Assembly: GCA_035527455.1 (NCBI GenBank)
Contig: DATLAN010000560.1
Coordinates: 1-20,569, forward strand
DNA length: 20,569 bases
Direction of reading: 5' to 3'
Source: DATLAN01 sp035527455
GTDB lineage: Bacteria > Planctomycetota > Planctomycetia > Pirellulales > Thermoguttaceae
Within the stretch, counting starts at the first letter, position 1. Each line of letters opens with the position of its first letter. The notes under the pieces were generated by a model, which worked only from the letters and a program-made list of their open reading frames with translations, had not been told where the DNA came from and did not search any database. This document shows positions 6,100 through 14,510 of the stretch, piece after piece. The translations under genes were made by a program, and so were the position numbers.

Positions 6100-9000
6100 A
6101 TGTTCTGGAATTGCAGAGCACCCTCGACCGTCTCGCGGTTTCGACTGATCGCGATTTGTTTGTTCGTGGGATGCCCTCTCTTTGGTTCTGCCGCACCCGC
6201 TCCCGAGCCGCCGGCGGAGGGCAAGAGCCTGCGCGAGATGCTCGATGCTCCGCTGTTGTTCGTCAAGCGGCACGCTTACATGGCGGCTCATATTTACGAC
6301 GACTACATCACCTGGCATCCCGGCGGCGGGATCTACGTCATCGAGAATCCCTCCGACCCGCCCGAGAAGCACAAGGTCCGCCCGGTGATCGACCCGAGCA
6401 CCAAGGAGACGCTCGGCGCGGGCGTTTATCGCGACCCGGACCTTTCGTGGGACGCCCGGCGGATCGTGTTCGCTTTCAAGGGCCAACAGAACGGATCGAC
6501 GAGCCTCTACGAGATCGGGATCGACGGCACGGGGCTGCGGCAGTTGACCTTCCCGTGCGACTGCCAGGTGAAGCCCGACACGCGGCGGATCGGCGAAGGC
6601 CACCACGACATCACGCCCTGCTATCTGCCCGACGGCCGGATCGCGTTTAGCTCGACGCGGCCCGGGTCGCTGGTGCCGTGTTTCAACTCGGGCGTGGACA
6701 CGCTGCACGTGATGGACGCCGACGGCGAGAACATCCGGCCGCTTTCGTCGAACAACGTCACCGAGTTCGACCCGGCCGTGATGAACGACGGGCGGATCCT
6801 CTACGGCCGCTGGGAATACGTCGACAAGACGGCCCTCTACCTGCAGAGCCTCTGGACGATGTCGCCGGACGGGCGGATGGAAGAGGCCCTGTTCGCCAAC
6901 AACCTGGCCAGGCCGACCGCCGTGCTCGACGCGCGAGCGGTGCCGGACAGCCACCTGGTGGTCGCTGCCTTCACGCCGCACAACGGGCAGGCGGTCGGGG
7001 CGATCGTGATGATCGACCCACGCGGCGGCAAGAACAATCTCGACGCCGTCACCAACTTCACGCCCGAGTATCCCACCGAAATGGACCAGGGCCTGAAGCG
7101 AGGCCCCAACGATCCCTGGCCGCTTTCCGAAGACGTGGTGTTGATCGCCAACAACGCCAAGGAACCGGGCGTGATCCAAATCATCGACCGCTTCGGGCGT
7201 CGCGAACTCCTGCACGCCGAGCCGGACATCTCCTGCTATTCGCCGATGCCGGTCAAACCGCGGAAGAGGCCGCCGATCATCACGTCCGCGACCGCGGACT
7301 CGCCACGGCCGGGCCGGTTCCTGGTGGCCGACGTCCACCAGGGCCTCGAAGGGGTCGAGCCGGGCACGGTCAAGCGGCTGCGGATCGTCGAAGAGACCGC
7401 CCGCGTCAGCGGTCTGCCGCCCGGCGGACGATGGTGGAACCAGGCCTTCCTCGTCAGTTGGCAGGGGGCCTACATCGTCAAGAACATCCTCGGCACCGTG
7501 CCGGTCGAGGAGGACGGATCGGCCTATTTCGAGGTGCCGCCGGGCCGGGCGCTCTACTTCGAGGCGCTCGATGCCGATGGACGCGAGGTCCAACGCATGC
7601 GGACCTTCGTCCAGGCCGCCCCGGGCGCGACCCGCTCGTGTGTCGGCTGTCACGAAAACAAGCAGTCCACCGCGATGCGCCCGACCGCCTTGCCGACGGC
7701 GATGCTCGCGGCGCCCGCCAAACCACAACCGGAATCGTGGGGCAGCGGCTTCATCGACTACCCCACCATGATCCAGCCAATCCTCGACAACTATTGCGTG
7801 AAGTGCCACGGCGGCGAAAAGGGGATCAACAAGGGGCTCGATTTCTCGGGCGGATGGACCTGGGCCTTCAACATCAGCTACGAAACGCTCATCAAGCACC
7901 GCATGGTCGGCTACCTCAACTGCAACAACGCGAGCGTCCATACCTCGAAGCTGTTGCGGCCGTACACGATCGGTTCCGGCGGGGCGACGCTCTCCGAGGT
8001 CTTTATCGATCGGCACCCCGAGATCTCCAAAGCGGAGCGCGATCTGGTGCTGGCCTGGATGGACACCAACTCGAACTACTACGGCACCTGGGACTTCACT
8101 GAGAACGCCACCTGCAACGCGATCCTCTCCACGCGGGGCCCGCTCTCGGCCGCGATGCAAGCGGCCGGCTGCACCGAGTGCCACGCCCCGGGCCACATCG
8201 GCAACGATTGGGTCAATCTGCAAAAGCCCGAGTGGAGCCGGATCCTCCGGGCGCCGATGGCCAGGTCGGAGGGCGGCCTTGGCGTGGCCTTCTGCCGCCA
8301 GCGCAAGGCCCAAACCGGATACCGGCTCATCGACCAGGGCGTGCAGCCGCCCGACGTGCTCAAGGAGAGCATCCAGCCCCCGTGGTACCCCAGCGGCGAG
8401 GAACACGTCTCCTTCGCGTCGACCGACGACGAACACTACCAGGCGATGCTGGCCGTCATCCGCCAGGCGCGGGCCGAGGCGTTGGCCAAACCGCGCGTCG
8501 ACATGCCGGGCGCCGAGATCACCCCGGGCGAGATCCGTGTGCTGGTTCCCATGCCCGTGCCGGAGAAATCGCCCGCGATGGCGGCCAATTTGCGGCCGGA
8601 CCATGCGGTGGAACTCTCCTGGCAGCGGACGGCCGAGATCATCGGCTTGCAGTATGAACTGTACCGCGGGCCGACGGCCGATTTCAAGCCGAACGCCTCG
8701 ACGCAACTCGGCGTGACCACGGCGGGCCGTTTCGTCGACCTTTTCCCGCCGACCGGGACGCAGCATTATGCGATGGTGCTCACGGCGCCTTGGAATGGGG
8801 AGCGGAGCCGGCCGGCCTTCGCGTCGTTGGACGTGCCCGAGTTGCCGCCGCCCGCCAAGCCGACCAACCTCAGCGCCCGGGCGCTTTCAGGCGAGATCGT
8901 GCTCGGTTGGGAGGCCGACCAGATGGCCGGTTTGCGATACGTCTTGCTGCGTTCGGCGGCCGGTGGTCTGCTGAAGGAACTCCATGCCGAGCCGCTCCGC

Positions 9001-9723
9001 GCGCCCGGCTATATCGATTCGGACGTCGAGCCCGGCACGAAATACGCGTACGTCGTCTGCACCGTGGACCGTCGGGGGCAACGGAGTTCGTTCTCCAACA
9101 TGGTCGAGGCCGCGCCGCTGCCGGAGATCAAAGAACCGGTATTCGCGGCCGCGTTTGCGGGAAAGGAACCGACCGCCGAACTGCTCGACGGCCAGATCGT
9201 CAAGGGACAGTTGCACGCAGGGACACAGGTGGCCGACGGTGCCCTTCAACTCGGCCAAAGCGGCTTCGCGTCGTTCGCCCACCTGCCGGAGTTCGATTTG
9301 ACCAAGGCGCTTTCGGTCGAGTGCTGGCTGTGGATCGACGAAGAGGCCCAGATGCCGGTGATTCTAAGCTGCGGGCAATACGGCGGGACAGGCTGGTTCC
9401 TGCAGCGTTTCGGCACCGGGTGGCGATGGCACCTCGGCGGGATAAGCTGCGACGGCGGCCGCCCGGCCGTGGGACGCTGGGTCCACCTGGCCGGCACGTT
9501 CAACGGCCAGCGAGCAATCCTGTATCAAGACGGCCAGCAAGTGGCCGCGGTCGATTGTCCGGCCAATCGCGCCGCCTGGTCCGGCCCGTTGACCCTCGGC
9601 CAATACTCCACCGCGGCACCCCAATACCAGGTCACCGGCCGGCTGCGCGGGTTGAAGATCTACCGCCGGGCTTTAAGGGCTGAAGAAGTAGCAACGAACT
9701 TCAAGGCCGACGTGCCGAAGTGA
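6100..9723 (+). CDS. HzsA-related secreted multihaem protein with FN3 and LamG-like domains
   Basis: A 1207-residue exported protein. After a signal peptide (LIAICLFVGCPLFGSAA) comes a beta-propeller region (~40-440) with TolB/WD-like strands such as LSWDARRIVFAF, LPDGRIAFSSTRPG and MNDGRILYGRW. Then comes the region related to the hydrazine synthase alpha subunit, with three c-type haem motifs: CVGCH (514-518), CVKCH (566-570) and CTECH (691-695). Two fibronectin-III-like segments (~834-910, 917-1005) and a C-terminal concanavalin/LamG-like domain (~1015-1205, with VECWLWI and GRWVHLAGTFNG) follow. HzsA relatives are widespread in planctomycetes that do not perform anammox, and no other hydrazine synthase subunit is present, so hydrazine synthesis is not implied. 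A periplasmic redox or carbohydrate-linked role is inference. ATG 6100 follows GAGGAGA; an ATG-less upstream extension to 5989 lacks a ribosome site. Confidence 0.85.
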   Translation: MFWNCRAPSTVSRFRLIAICLFVGCPLFGSAAPAPEPPAEGKSLREMLDAPLLFVKRHAYMAAHIYDDYITWHPGGGIYVIENPSDPPEKHKVRPVIDPSTKETLGAGVYRDPDLSWDARRIVFAFKGQQNGSTSLYEIGIDGTGLRQLTFPCDCQVKPDTRRIGEGHHDITPCYLPDGRIAFSSTRPGSLVPCFNSGVDTLHVMDADGENIRPLSSNNVTEFDPAVMNDGRILYGRWEYVDKTALYLQSLWTMSPDGRMEEALFANNLARPTAVLDARAVPDSHLVVAAFTPHNGQAVGAIVMIDPRGGKNNLDAVTNFTPEYPTEMDQGLKRGPNDPWPLSEDVVLIANNAKEPGVIQIIDRFGRRELLHAEPDISCYSPMPVKPRKRPPIITSATADSPRPGRFLVADVHQGLEGVEPGTVKRLRIVEETARVSGLPPGGRWWNQAFLVSWQGAYIVKNILGTVPVEEDGSAYFEVPPGRALYFEALDADGREVQRMRTFVQAAPGATRSCVGCHENKQSTAMRPTALPTAMLAAPAKPQPESWGSGFIDYPTMIQPILDNYCVKCHGGEKGINKGLDFSGGWTWAFNISYETLIKHRMVGYLNCNNASVHTSKLLRPYTIGSGGATLSEVFIDRHPEISKAERDLVLAWMDTNSNYYGTWDFTENATCNAILSTRGPLSAAMQAAGCTECHAPGHIGNDWVNLQKPEWSRILRAPMARSEGGLGVAFCRQRKAQTGYRLIDQGVQPPDVLKESIQPPWYPSGEEHVSFASTDDEHYQAMLAVIRQARAEALAKPRVDMPGAEITPGEIRVLVPMPVPEKSPAMAANLRPDHAVELSWQRTAEIIGLQYELYRGPTADFKPNASTQLGVTTAGRFVDLFPPTGTQHYAMVLTAPWNGERSRPAFASLDVPELPPPAKPTNLSARALSGEIVLGWEADQMAGLRYVLLRSAAGGLLKELHAEPLRAPGYIDSDVEPGTKYAYVVCTVDRRGQRSSFSNMVEAAPLPEIKEPVFAAAFAGKEPTAELLDGQIVKGQLHAGTQVADGALQLGQSGFASFAHLPEFDLTKALSVECWLWIDEEAQMPVILSCGQYGGTGWFLQRFGTGWRWHLGGISCDGGRPAVGRWVHLAGTFNGQRAILYQDGQQVAAVDCPANRAAWSGPLTLGQYSTAAPQYQVTGRLRGLKIYRRALRAEEVATNFKADVPK

Positions 9724-9753
9724 GGCCGTGCCTGAATTCGCACCCAAACGACG

Positions 9754-10422
9754 CTAACCTTGGACCCCAATAGTCTCCGCGACTTTTTTGGCCAGTTGCT
9801 CGATGTCCGATTCGGTTTGGATCGACCCAAGTGGCTGTACGGCTGTGCTGTGCTCCTCAAAGATAAGCGTCGCGCCGCCTTTGTGCGCTTTATGGCTATA
9901 CGGTGGCTTGCTTCGCGGGTTACACATCCGGTTGCGGAACACGCCGCTGTAGTACCCGGTGCGCATAACCACCGGGTTCTCGAGTTCCTTCCCATCTTTG
10001 CGTCCGGCCACAGCCAATGTTCCATACTGGATGAATGGGGTTGTTACGCTGCCCTTCGCTCCTGCTGGAACTCGTCCGATCATCTGTACAATGACGTAGG
10101 GCAGCTTTGCATCGGGTGCAAAGGTAAGGTCAAGCGTGTCGACTTCGTCCTCCTCCTCCTCCTCGCTTTCCGCATCATCGTCTACCTCGTCACTCTCAAT
10201 TTCGGCGCCTGTGGGCTTCATGAGTAGCACGTAGCTCTGCACCACGGAAGAGCGACGGAGATCCTTGGCAAAGGGCTTTTTCAGCCGACCAAGCTCGTAC
10301 TTGTCCTCCAAGACTTCCGCTAGGCGGTTTAAGAAGGCGAGGATCTGCCCGTCCAGTTCCTTGTAGAATTCGATACCCCGCCGAAGCTCATCTTGAATTT
10401 GTTCGGTTGTCATCTCTGCCAT
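9754..10422 (-). CDS. acidic protein of unknown function, second gene of a nuclease unit
   Basis: A 222-residue soluble protein that I do not recognise. The N-terminus (~1-65) is helical and charged (QIQDELRRGIEFYKELDGQI). A strongly acidic linker (ESDEVDDDAESEEEEEDEVD, ~75-95) separates it from a more hydrophobic beta-like half (LPYVIVQMIGRVPAGAKGS, GYYSGVFRNRMCNP), and the end is again helical (DIEQLAKKVAETIG). ATG 10422 has an excellent site, GGAGGTGA, five bases upstream. It starts 18 bases after the stop of the nuclease-like gene, so the two are very likely co-transcribed. The acidic stretch could mimic DNA or bind a basic partner such as the nuclease; that is inference only. Confidence 0.75.
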   Translation of the reverse strand: MAEMTTEQIQDELRRGIEFYKELDGQILAFLNRLAEVLEDKYELGRLKKPFAKDLRRSSVVQSYVLLMKPTGAEIESDEVDDDAESEEEEEDEVDTLDLTFAPDAKLPYVIVQMIGRVPAGAKGSVTTPFIQYGTLAVAGRKDGKELENPVVMRTGYYSGVFRNRMCNPRSKPPYSHKAHKGGATLIFEEHSTAVQPLGSIQTESDIEQLAKKVAETIGVQG

Positions 10423-10440
10423 TTCTCACCTCCATATTTC

Positions 10441-11517
10441 CTATCCTTTCGGAATCCAAAACAGACGCGACGCCTCCTTCTTGGGCGCGCTGCGAACTCT
10501 AAACGTCCACACACCGCGAACTACCGGTCTCCAGACTTTCGCGAGGCTACCATGGGGAGCGTCTTTCCAGGCGCAAATACAACGCTTAGTCGCAGAACTG
10601 CTGACGAGCAGGAGCGGCCAGACTTCTGCGAGGCGCTGGGAAGCCACGCGACTGAGACCGCTGAAATCAGTAGTACGCGATTTGCATCGGAGGAGTTCCC
10701 GGGCAACGAGGTGTGTTCCTGCGTGAGTCGGCGCGGCCTTTGCAAGACTGGCGAAGCTCGCTCCAAATTTCGTTATCGGTGGGCAAATTTCCGAGAACCT
10801 GTGTACTGGTGCTGAAACATGGATCGGAAAAACGCCAGCGGGTCGTGCAACCACACCCGGCAGTGAGGGCCGCGACGGTGGTCCCGAGACGGCGACGCTT
10901 CTGAAACCGTGAAACGGCTGGACGTCGCGCATCTCAAGGCGAGCCAAGAGGTCACCGACGAGAGAAGCCTCCTGACGTTCAACTCCGACCGCTTGCCTGG
11001 CAGCCAGCGTCGCGGCAAACACGTCGGCTAGTGTTCCCCAGCTAGAGAAGGCGAGCCAATGCTTCGTGTTCTGCCTCTGGTTCCACCACCAGCCTGGGCG
11101 ACTCCTCCCAACGGCGACGACAATCGCATGGGCAGCCTCCCCCCGGGCCATTGCGGCGTACTGAGTAGATTCTCTTTCGAGCTGGAGCTGATCAACTGAA
11201 AAGTCGCTTCCTCGCTTGGCCTCGATAACAATGGCGAGCTGCTCCCACCAAAACACAACGTCTGGCTCGCAGTAGTTGCGTGCCGCCTTGGCTGCGTAGA
11301 GTTGAGGCCAGAACTCGATATCTGGCATCTCCCGAGCCAGCTTGAAGGCAGGCGTGAGCAGCGGATGGCGGTCACGCAGCTTGACGATCCATGCATGCAA
11401 ATAATCCGGGGGAAGGTACTTGAATGCGCCGAAGACATCGGACGTCAGAATGTCCTCGTAATCACGCTTCTCAAAAAGGGATTCGTCGAGCTTCCGAAAC
11501 AGGACCGCTTGGAACAT
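10441..11517 (-). CDS. PD-(D/E)xK nuclease-like protein
   Basis: A 358-residue protein. The N-terminus (MFQAVLFRKLDES, then EDILTSDVFGAFKYLPP) looks like the start of a family of uncharacterised nuclease-fold proteins. The active-site pattern is CEPDVVFWWEQLAIVIEAKR: Asp at about residue 86, then Glu-x-Lys at about 99-101, the D-x(n)-ExK signature, followed by DQLQLERE. The last ~130 residues are unusually rich in Ser, Ala and Arg with no domain I recognise, though they end cleanly just before the next gene. The ATG at 11517 is preferred: an in-frame ATG at 11739 has no ribosome site and its extra 74 residues cross the candidate promoter at 11570-11598. The reaction is probably DNA or RNA cleavage; the role could be defence or repair. 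Confidence 0.65.
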   Translation of the reverse strand: MFQAVLFRKLDESLFEKRDYEDILTSDVFGAFKYLPPDYLHAWIVKLRDRHPLLTPAFKLAREMPDIEFWPQLYAAKAARNYCEPDVVFWWEQLAIVIEAKRGSDFSVDQLQLERESTQYAAMARGEAAHAIVVAVGRSRPGWWWNQRQNTKHWLAFSSWGTLADVFAATLAARQAVGVERQEASLVGDLLARLEMRDVQPFHGFRSVAVSGPPSRPSLPGVVARPAGVFPIHVSAPVHRFSEICPPITKFGASFASLAKAAPTHAGTHLVARELLRCKSRTTDFSGLSRVASQRLAEVWPLLLVSSSATKRCICAWKDAPHGSLAKVWRPVVRGVWTFRVRSAPKKEASRLFWIPKG

Positions 11518-11569
11518 TTCTACTCGACCAGCGTGCTCTTGGGATTGGTGCCAGAAGTCTTGATACTGA

Positions 11570-11598
11570 TGTGTATCCTGCTCGCCATTGTCCGTCAA
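11570..11598 (-). promoter_or_regulatory. candidate promoter of the nuclease unit
   Basis: Minus-strand TTGACG (11598-11593) and TACACA (11575-11570) with a 17-base spacer, 53 bases before the chosen start at 11517. The -35 is good and the -10 weak. Confidence 0.3.
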
Positions 11599-11795
11599 GA
11601 ACCCCGCCGCAGAGTGGTCATTGCCAGCGGGTAGCACCGCCGATTTTGCGGAAGAGGCTATACCGTGCCGTTTGATGCATTCGCCGGGTGCCGCTGGCTG
11701 CTTGTCGGCCAGTGGAACCGCTGTTAGGATACCGGCCATACCGGCGGTTGGGTGGCTTGTCGCCCCGTGCCTTTCCCATTCTGTCGTTCGGCAAC

Positions 11796-11828
11796 CCGGG
11801 CACCGGCCGACAAGCGGCCGGTGCCCGG
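11796..11828. repeat. GC-rich hairpin with 13-bp perfect arms
   Basis: CCGGGCACCGGCC (11796-11808) and its exact reverse complement (11816-11828) around a 7-base loop. There is no T-run on either side, so it does not look like a standard intrinsic terminator; it is probably a REP-type repeat. It lies in the 398-base gap 11518-11915 between two divergent genes; apart from the candidate promoter at 11570-11598 I see no other feature there. Confidence 0.7.
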
Positions 11829-11915
11829 CGCTGTCATATTAGAGATCCGTTTATTACGAACGGACAAGAGGTTCCGTGGCAAAGCCAACGCCCATATTCC
11901 CCGGGAACAGCGATT

Positions 11916-12515
11916 ATGAAGTGGCTTGAACTCACCATTCCTCCTGCGGTCTCAGTGTTTGTGGGTGGCATGATCCCGATTGTCCTCTTTTACCTCAAGG
12001 AATGGCTGGATAGCCGAAAACGCATATCTGAGTGGTTCGAGAAGAAGTACATCGAGGATGCGATAGACAGTCTCCATCAGTTCTTCGGCGAATGGGCCAT
12101 ACTCTCGTCCTTGCCTGCAAAGAGTGTGCAGGAACTCGTTGCGAATCCAGTCTTCAATCGGGTGCCATCGCAAGCTGCTGCAACACTGGCAACGATCACT
12201 GGAGGCGTGTCATTTCAGAATTGGTTCAATGCGATGCGAGGACAGTGGCTTCGCGCAGCCAACCAGCGTGACTGGAATCAGTTGGTCAAGTTCCACACTC
12301 ATGCGGCCTCGATGGTTGAGCACTTGAATGTCCTGCGTCGGGAGTTGCTGGGCCACAGAATCAGAGCCAAAACCGACGCCTACTCCTTACGCGATCTCAA
12401 GTGCGTTGCAGACTTCAATGACTCGTTGCAGAGAATGACCGACGACTTGGTGGCTGACCCGCACGTTACCACGTACACACCCAGACAAGGCGAGACCGAA
12501 GAACGTCCATCCTGA
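11916..12515 (+). CDS. membrane-anchored protein of unknown function
   Basis: A 199-residue protein with one N-terminal membrane segment (PPAVSVFVGGMIPIVLFYL, residues ~9-27), then a basic stop-transfer (KEWLDSRKRISEWFEKK) and a cytoplasmic, mainly helical domain (EDAIDSLHQFFGEWAI, LVKFHTHAASMVEHLNVLRR, DFNDSLQRMTDDLV). I do not recognise the family. ATG 11916 is chosen because the hydrophobic segment follows directly; the ribosome site is weak (GGGAA). The in-frame extension to 11688 runs through the palindromic repeat and is unlikely to be translated. It is transcribed away from the nuclease unit across a ~400-base spacer. Confidence 0.6.
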   Translation: MKWLELTIPPAVSVFVGGMIPIVLFYLKEWLDSRKRISEWFEKKYIEDAIDSLHQFFGEWAILSSLPAKSVQELVANPVFNRVPSQAAATLATITGGVSFQNWFNAMRGQWLRAANQRDWNQLVKFHTHAASMVEHLNVLRRELLGHRIRAKTDAYSLRDLKCVADFNDSLQRMTDDLVADPHVTTYTPRQGETEERPS

Positions 12516-12654
12516 ACGAAAGCGTCTGGCGTCGTCAATCCTGCGGAAGCAAGCACACCATCTCGTTTGACTCATTCGCAAGATCGATGTGTGAAAGCCA
12601 CTCTCGCAACTTCAGCCGTCGGATACTCGTCGCTTCGGCAACAAAGCACGGCTT

Positions 12655-12732
12655 CGTCTCGCGGAACGAAACGGCTACTTTGGGTTTGCCGACATGCGGC
12701 AACGTCTCGCGGAGCGAGACGGCTACTTTGGG
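12655..12732. repeat. tandem-spaced direct repeat of a 30-base palindromic unit
   Basis: Two 30-base copies (12655-12684 and 12703-12732) match at 28 of 30 positions with 48-base spacing. The second contains the palindrome GTCTCGC-GGA-GCGAGAC and the first a decayed version (GTCTCGC-GGA-ACGAAAC); both continue GGCTACTTTGGG. They lie between the membrane-protein gene and the DUF378 gene (12516-12738), where nothing else is evident. Confidence 0.75.
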
Positions 12733-12738
12733 GCCGGC

Positions 12739-12999
12739 TTACATGCCCGCTCTCTTCGGCGTGCGGAACATGACGCCCCAACGGTGCTGGATCGCACGGA
12801 GGCTGAGGATCTGGTACACGGCGGCCAGGCCCACGATGATGTAAATCGTGCGGATGGCGGCATTCATCTCGCCGAATTTCAGCCCTCCGAAAATCGCCGC
12901 CACCAGATCGTACTGGAACAACCCGATCAGCCCCCAGTTCACCCCGCCGACGACCAACAAAAGGGCCACCAACATGTCGAACAACTTCATCGCGCTCAT
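12739..12999 (-). CDS. DUF378 family small membrane protein
   Basis: An 86-residue protein with two or three membrane segments (FDMLVALLLVVGGVNWGLIG, then AIRTIYIIVGLAAVYQIL). The sequence VGGVNWGLIGLFQYDLVAAIFG is the hallmark of DUF378 (YuzA-like) proteins, whose function is unknown. The chosen ATG at 12999 follows GGGAG; a further in-frame ATG nine codons upstream has no ribosome site. It has its own promoter at 13063-13090 and is not part of the sulfatase transcript as far as can be seen. Confidence 0.85.
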   Translation of the reverse strand: MSAMKLFDMLVALLLVVGGVNWGLIGLFQYDLVAAIFGGLKFGEMNAAIRTIYIIVGLAAVYQILSLRAIQHRWGVMFRTPKRAGM

Positions 13000-13062
13000 G
13001 GTTTTCTCCCGAAGACGGTTGACCACTTGAATCGACGGCTCCGTCCTCCCATTGCCCGATGA

Positions 13063-13090
13063 ATTCTATGCCACTTGCCGGACGAGTCAA
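13063..13090 (-). promoter_or_regulatory. promoter of the DUF378 gene
   Basis: Minus-strand TTGACT (13090-13085) and TAGAAT (13068-13063) with a 16-base spacer; the leader to the start codon is about 55 bases. The -10 continues as TAGAATTCATCGGG, a 14-base word that recurs with one change at 15281-15294. Confidence 0.65.
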
Positions 13091-13107
13091 CCGGTTCGCC
13101 GCGGAGT

Positions 13108-14490
13108 TCAAGGCCGGCGGACCCCAAGGTGGGAATCCATATATCGCCGGTGCTCTTCGAGAATCTTTTCATAGGCCGGATCGCCGGCGAAGTTCTTCAT
13201 CTCGCCCGGATCGACCTGCAGGTCGTTGAGCATCTCGCGATTCTCGCCGGTGTCGTATCGGCGATACTTGTAGCGGCCCGTGTGGACCATGAACCCGATC
13301 TCGTTCTCGACCAGCAGACTCTCGCGCCACGGGCCCGCCTCCCGGCCCTCGGCAAGCGGGCGGAGGCTGCGACCTTCGAGATCCTCGGGCGGGGCGACGC
13401 CGGCATAGTCGCAAAGCGTCGGGATCAGATCGATTCCGCTGCTGACCAGGTGTTCCCGATCGACCTGCCCGGCCTTCGCGCGGCCCGGATAGCGGATGAT
13501 CAGCGGCACGCGGGTGGCCTCTTCGTAGAAGGTCGTCTTGTGTTCGATCCGATGGGCGGCGTCCATGTCGCCGTGGTCGCTGGTGAAGACGACGACGGTG
13601 TCCTTCTCCAGACCGTTCTCGCCGAGTGCCTTCAGAACGCGGCCGATCTGCGCGTCGACCCGTTCGGTCAATCGGCAATACGCCCAGCGGTGCAGCCGCC
13701 AGTCTTGCTCGGTCCAGTTGTCGCGGACGTACCGGCGGAACGCGCGAAGGTCCAGCAGGCCGCCGATCGCGTCCGGCTCGCCGACGGTCGGTTCGAAGTT
13801 CTCCGGCAGCGGCGGGCAGTGCCGGGCGTAGAAGTCTTCGACCGAGACGCCGTCGGGAAACTTCATCGCCTCGAAAAGCGGAGGCGGCGCCGCGCGCCCC
13901 AGACCGCTCTCGGCATTATGGGCGCGGATCGCCATGTAGCAGATGTCGTGCGGGTTGATGAACGAGGCGACCAGCAGGAACGGCTTGTCGTGCTGCCGGC
14001 CGAGGAACTCGACGCAGGCGTCGGCCAGGCCGTCGCGCTGATCGGGAGTCAACCGGTCGAAGCCGCACCTGGTGATGTCGGCCATCGGGCCCGGCAGGTG
14101 GACCTTGCCGCCGTAGACGGTCTGATAGCCGGCACGACGCAGCAGCCAGCCCATCGCTCGCTCCGGCATCCGTTCGACGACCTCGGTGACTTTGCTGCCG
14201 TTGTGCCTCATGCCGATCGACGACGGATAGAAACCGCTGAACATGCTGAACCGCGACGGCACGCAGACCGGGTTCGCCGCGTAGGCCCGCTCGAAACGAA
14301 CGCCCGTGCGTGCCAGTTCGTCCATCGCGGGCGTTTTGAGCCAGCGGTTGCCGGTGCAGCTCATCATGCCGGCATGCTGCTGGTCGGTGATGATCAGCAG
14401 CAGGTTGGGCCGGTCGGCCGCGACCGACGGGGCGGTTGCCACGAAAACCAGACACGACACAAGTACCAGAACAGTCAGGAATCGATTCAC
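13108..14490 (-). CDS. secreted type I sulfatase
   Basis: A 460-residue arylsulfatase-superfamily enzyme that would hydrolyse sulfate esters, typically of algal or host polysaccharides, in the periplasm or outside the cell. A signal peptide (FLTVLVLVSCLVFVATAPSV) precedes PNLLLIITDQQ, with the metal-binding Asp36. The sulfatase signature is CVPSRFSMFSGFYPSSIG: Cys76 in C-x-P-S-R would be converted to formylglycine by a maturase not in this window. FTSDHGDMDAAHR near residue 300 supplies more metal ligands. Start GTG 14490 lies seven bases after GGAGG; an ATG reading from 14541 would cross the repeat cluster and is rejected. Its own strong promoter lies at 14656-14684, leaving a leader of about 160 bases filled by palindromic repeats. 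The substrate is not visible. Confidence 0.9.
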   Translation of the reverse strand: MNRFLTVLVLVSCLVFVATAPSVAADRPNLLLIITDQQHAGMMSCTGNRWLKTPAMDELARTGVRFERAYAANPVCVPSRFSMFSGFYPSSIGMRHNGSKVTEVVERMPERAMGWLLRRAGYQTVYGGKVHLPGPMADITRCGFDRLTPDQRDGLADACVEFLGRQHDKPFLLVASFINPHDICYMAIRAHNAESGLGRAAPPPLFEAMKFPDGVSVEDFYARHCPPLPENFEPTVGEPDAIGGLLDLRAFRRYVRDNWTEQDWRLHRWAYCRLTERVDAQIGRVLKALGENGLEKDTVVVFTSDHGDMDAAHRIEHKTTFYEEATRVPLIIRYPGRAKAGQVDREHLVSSGIDLIPTLCDYAGVAPPEDLEGRSLRPLAEGREAGPWRESLLVENEIGFMVHTGRYKYRRYDTGENREMLNDLQVDPGEMKNFAGDPAYEKILEEHRRYMDSHLGVRRP

Positions 14491-14510
14491 GGCATTACCT
14501 CCTTCACCGA

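Noticed and set aside
6085..8766. An 893-codon open frame opposite the HzsA-related gene
   Set aside because: Its His/Arg/Asp-rich sequence without domains is typical of the antisense of a GC-rich gene; the plus strand has the haem motifs, signal peptide and ribosome site.
6100..9723. Evidence of anammox metabolism
   Set aside because: Only a HzsA relative is present; such proteins are common in planctomycetes that do not oxidise ammonium anaerobically, and no other subunit is nearby.
11796..11828. Intrinsic terminator
   Set aside because: Strong stem but no T-run on either side, and no gene ends toward it at suitable distance.
12655..12732. CRISPR array
   Set aside because: Only two imperfect copies with one 18-base interval, and both are palindromic repeat units.
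12572..13111. A 179-codon minus-strand frame over the DUF378 region
   Set aside because: Out-of-frame shadow that also translates the direct repeats and promoter.
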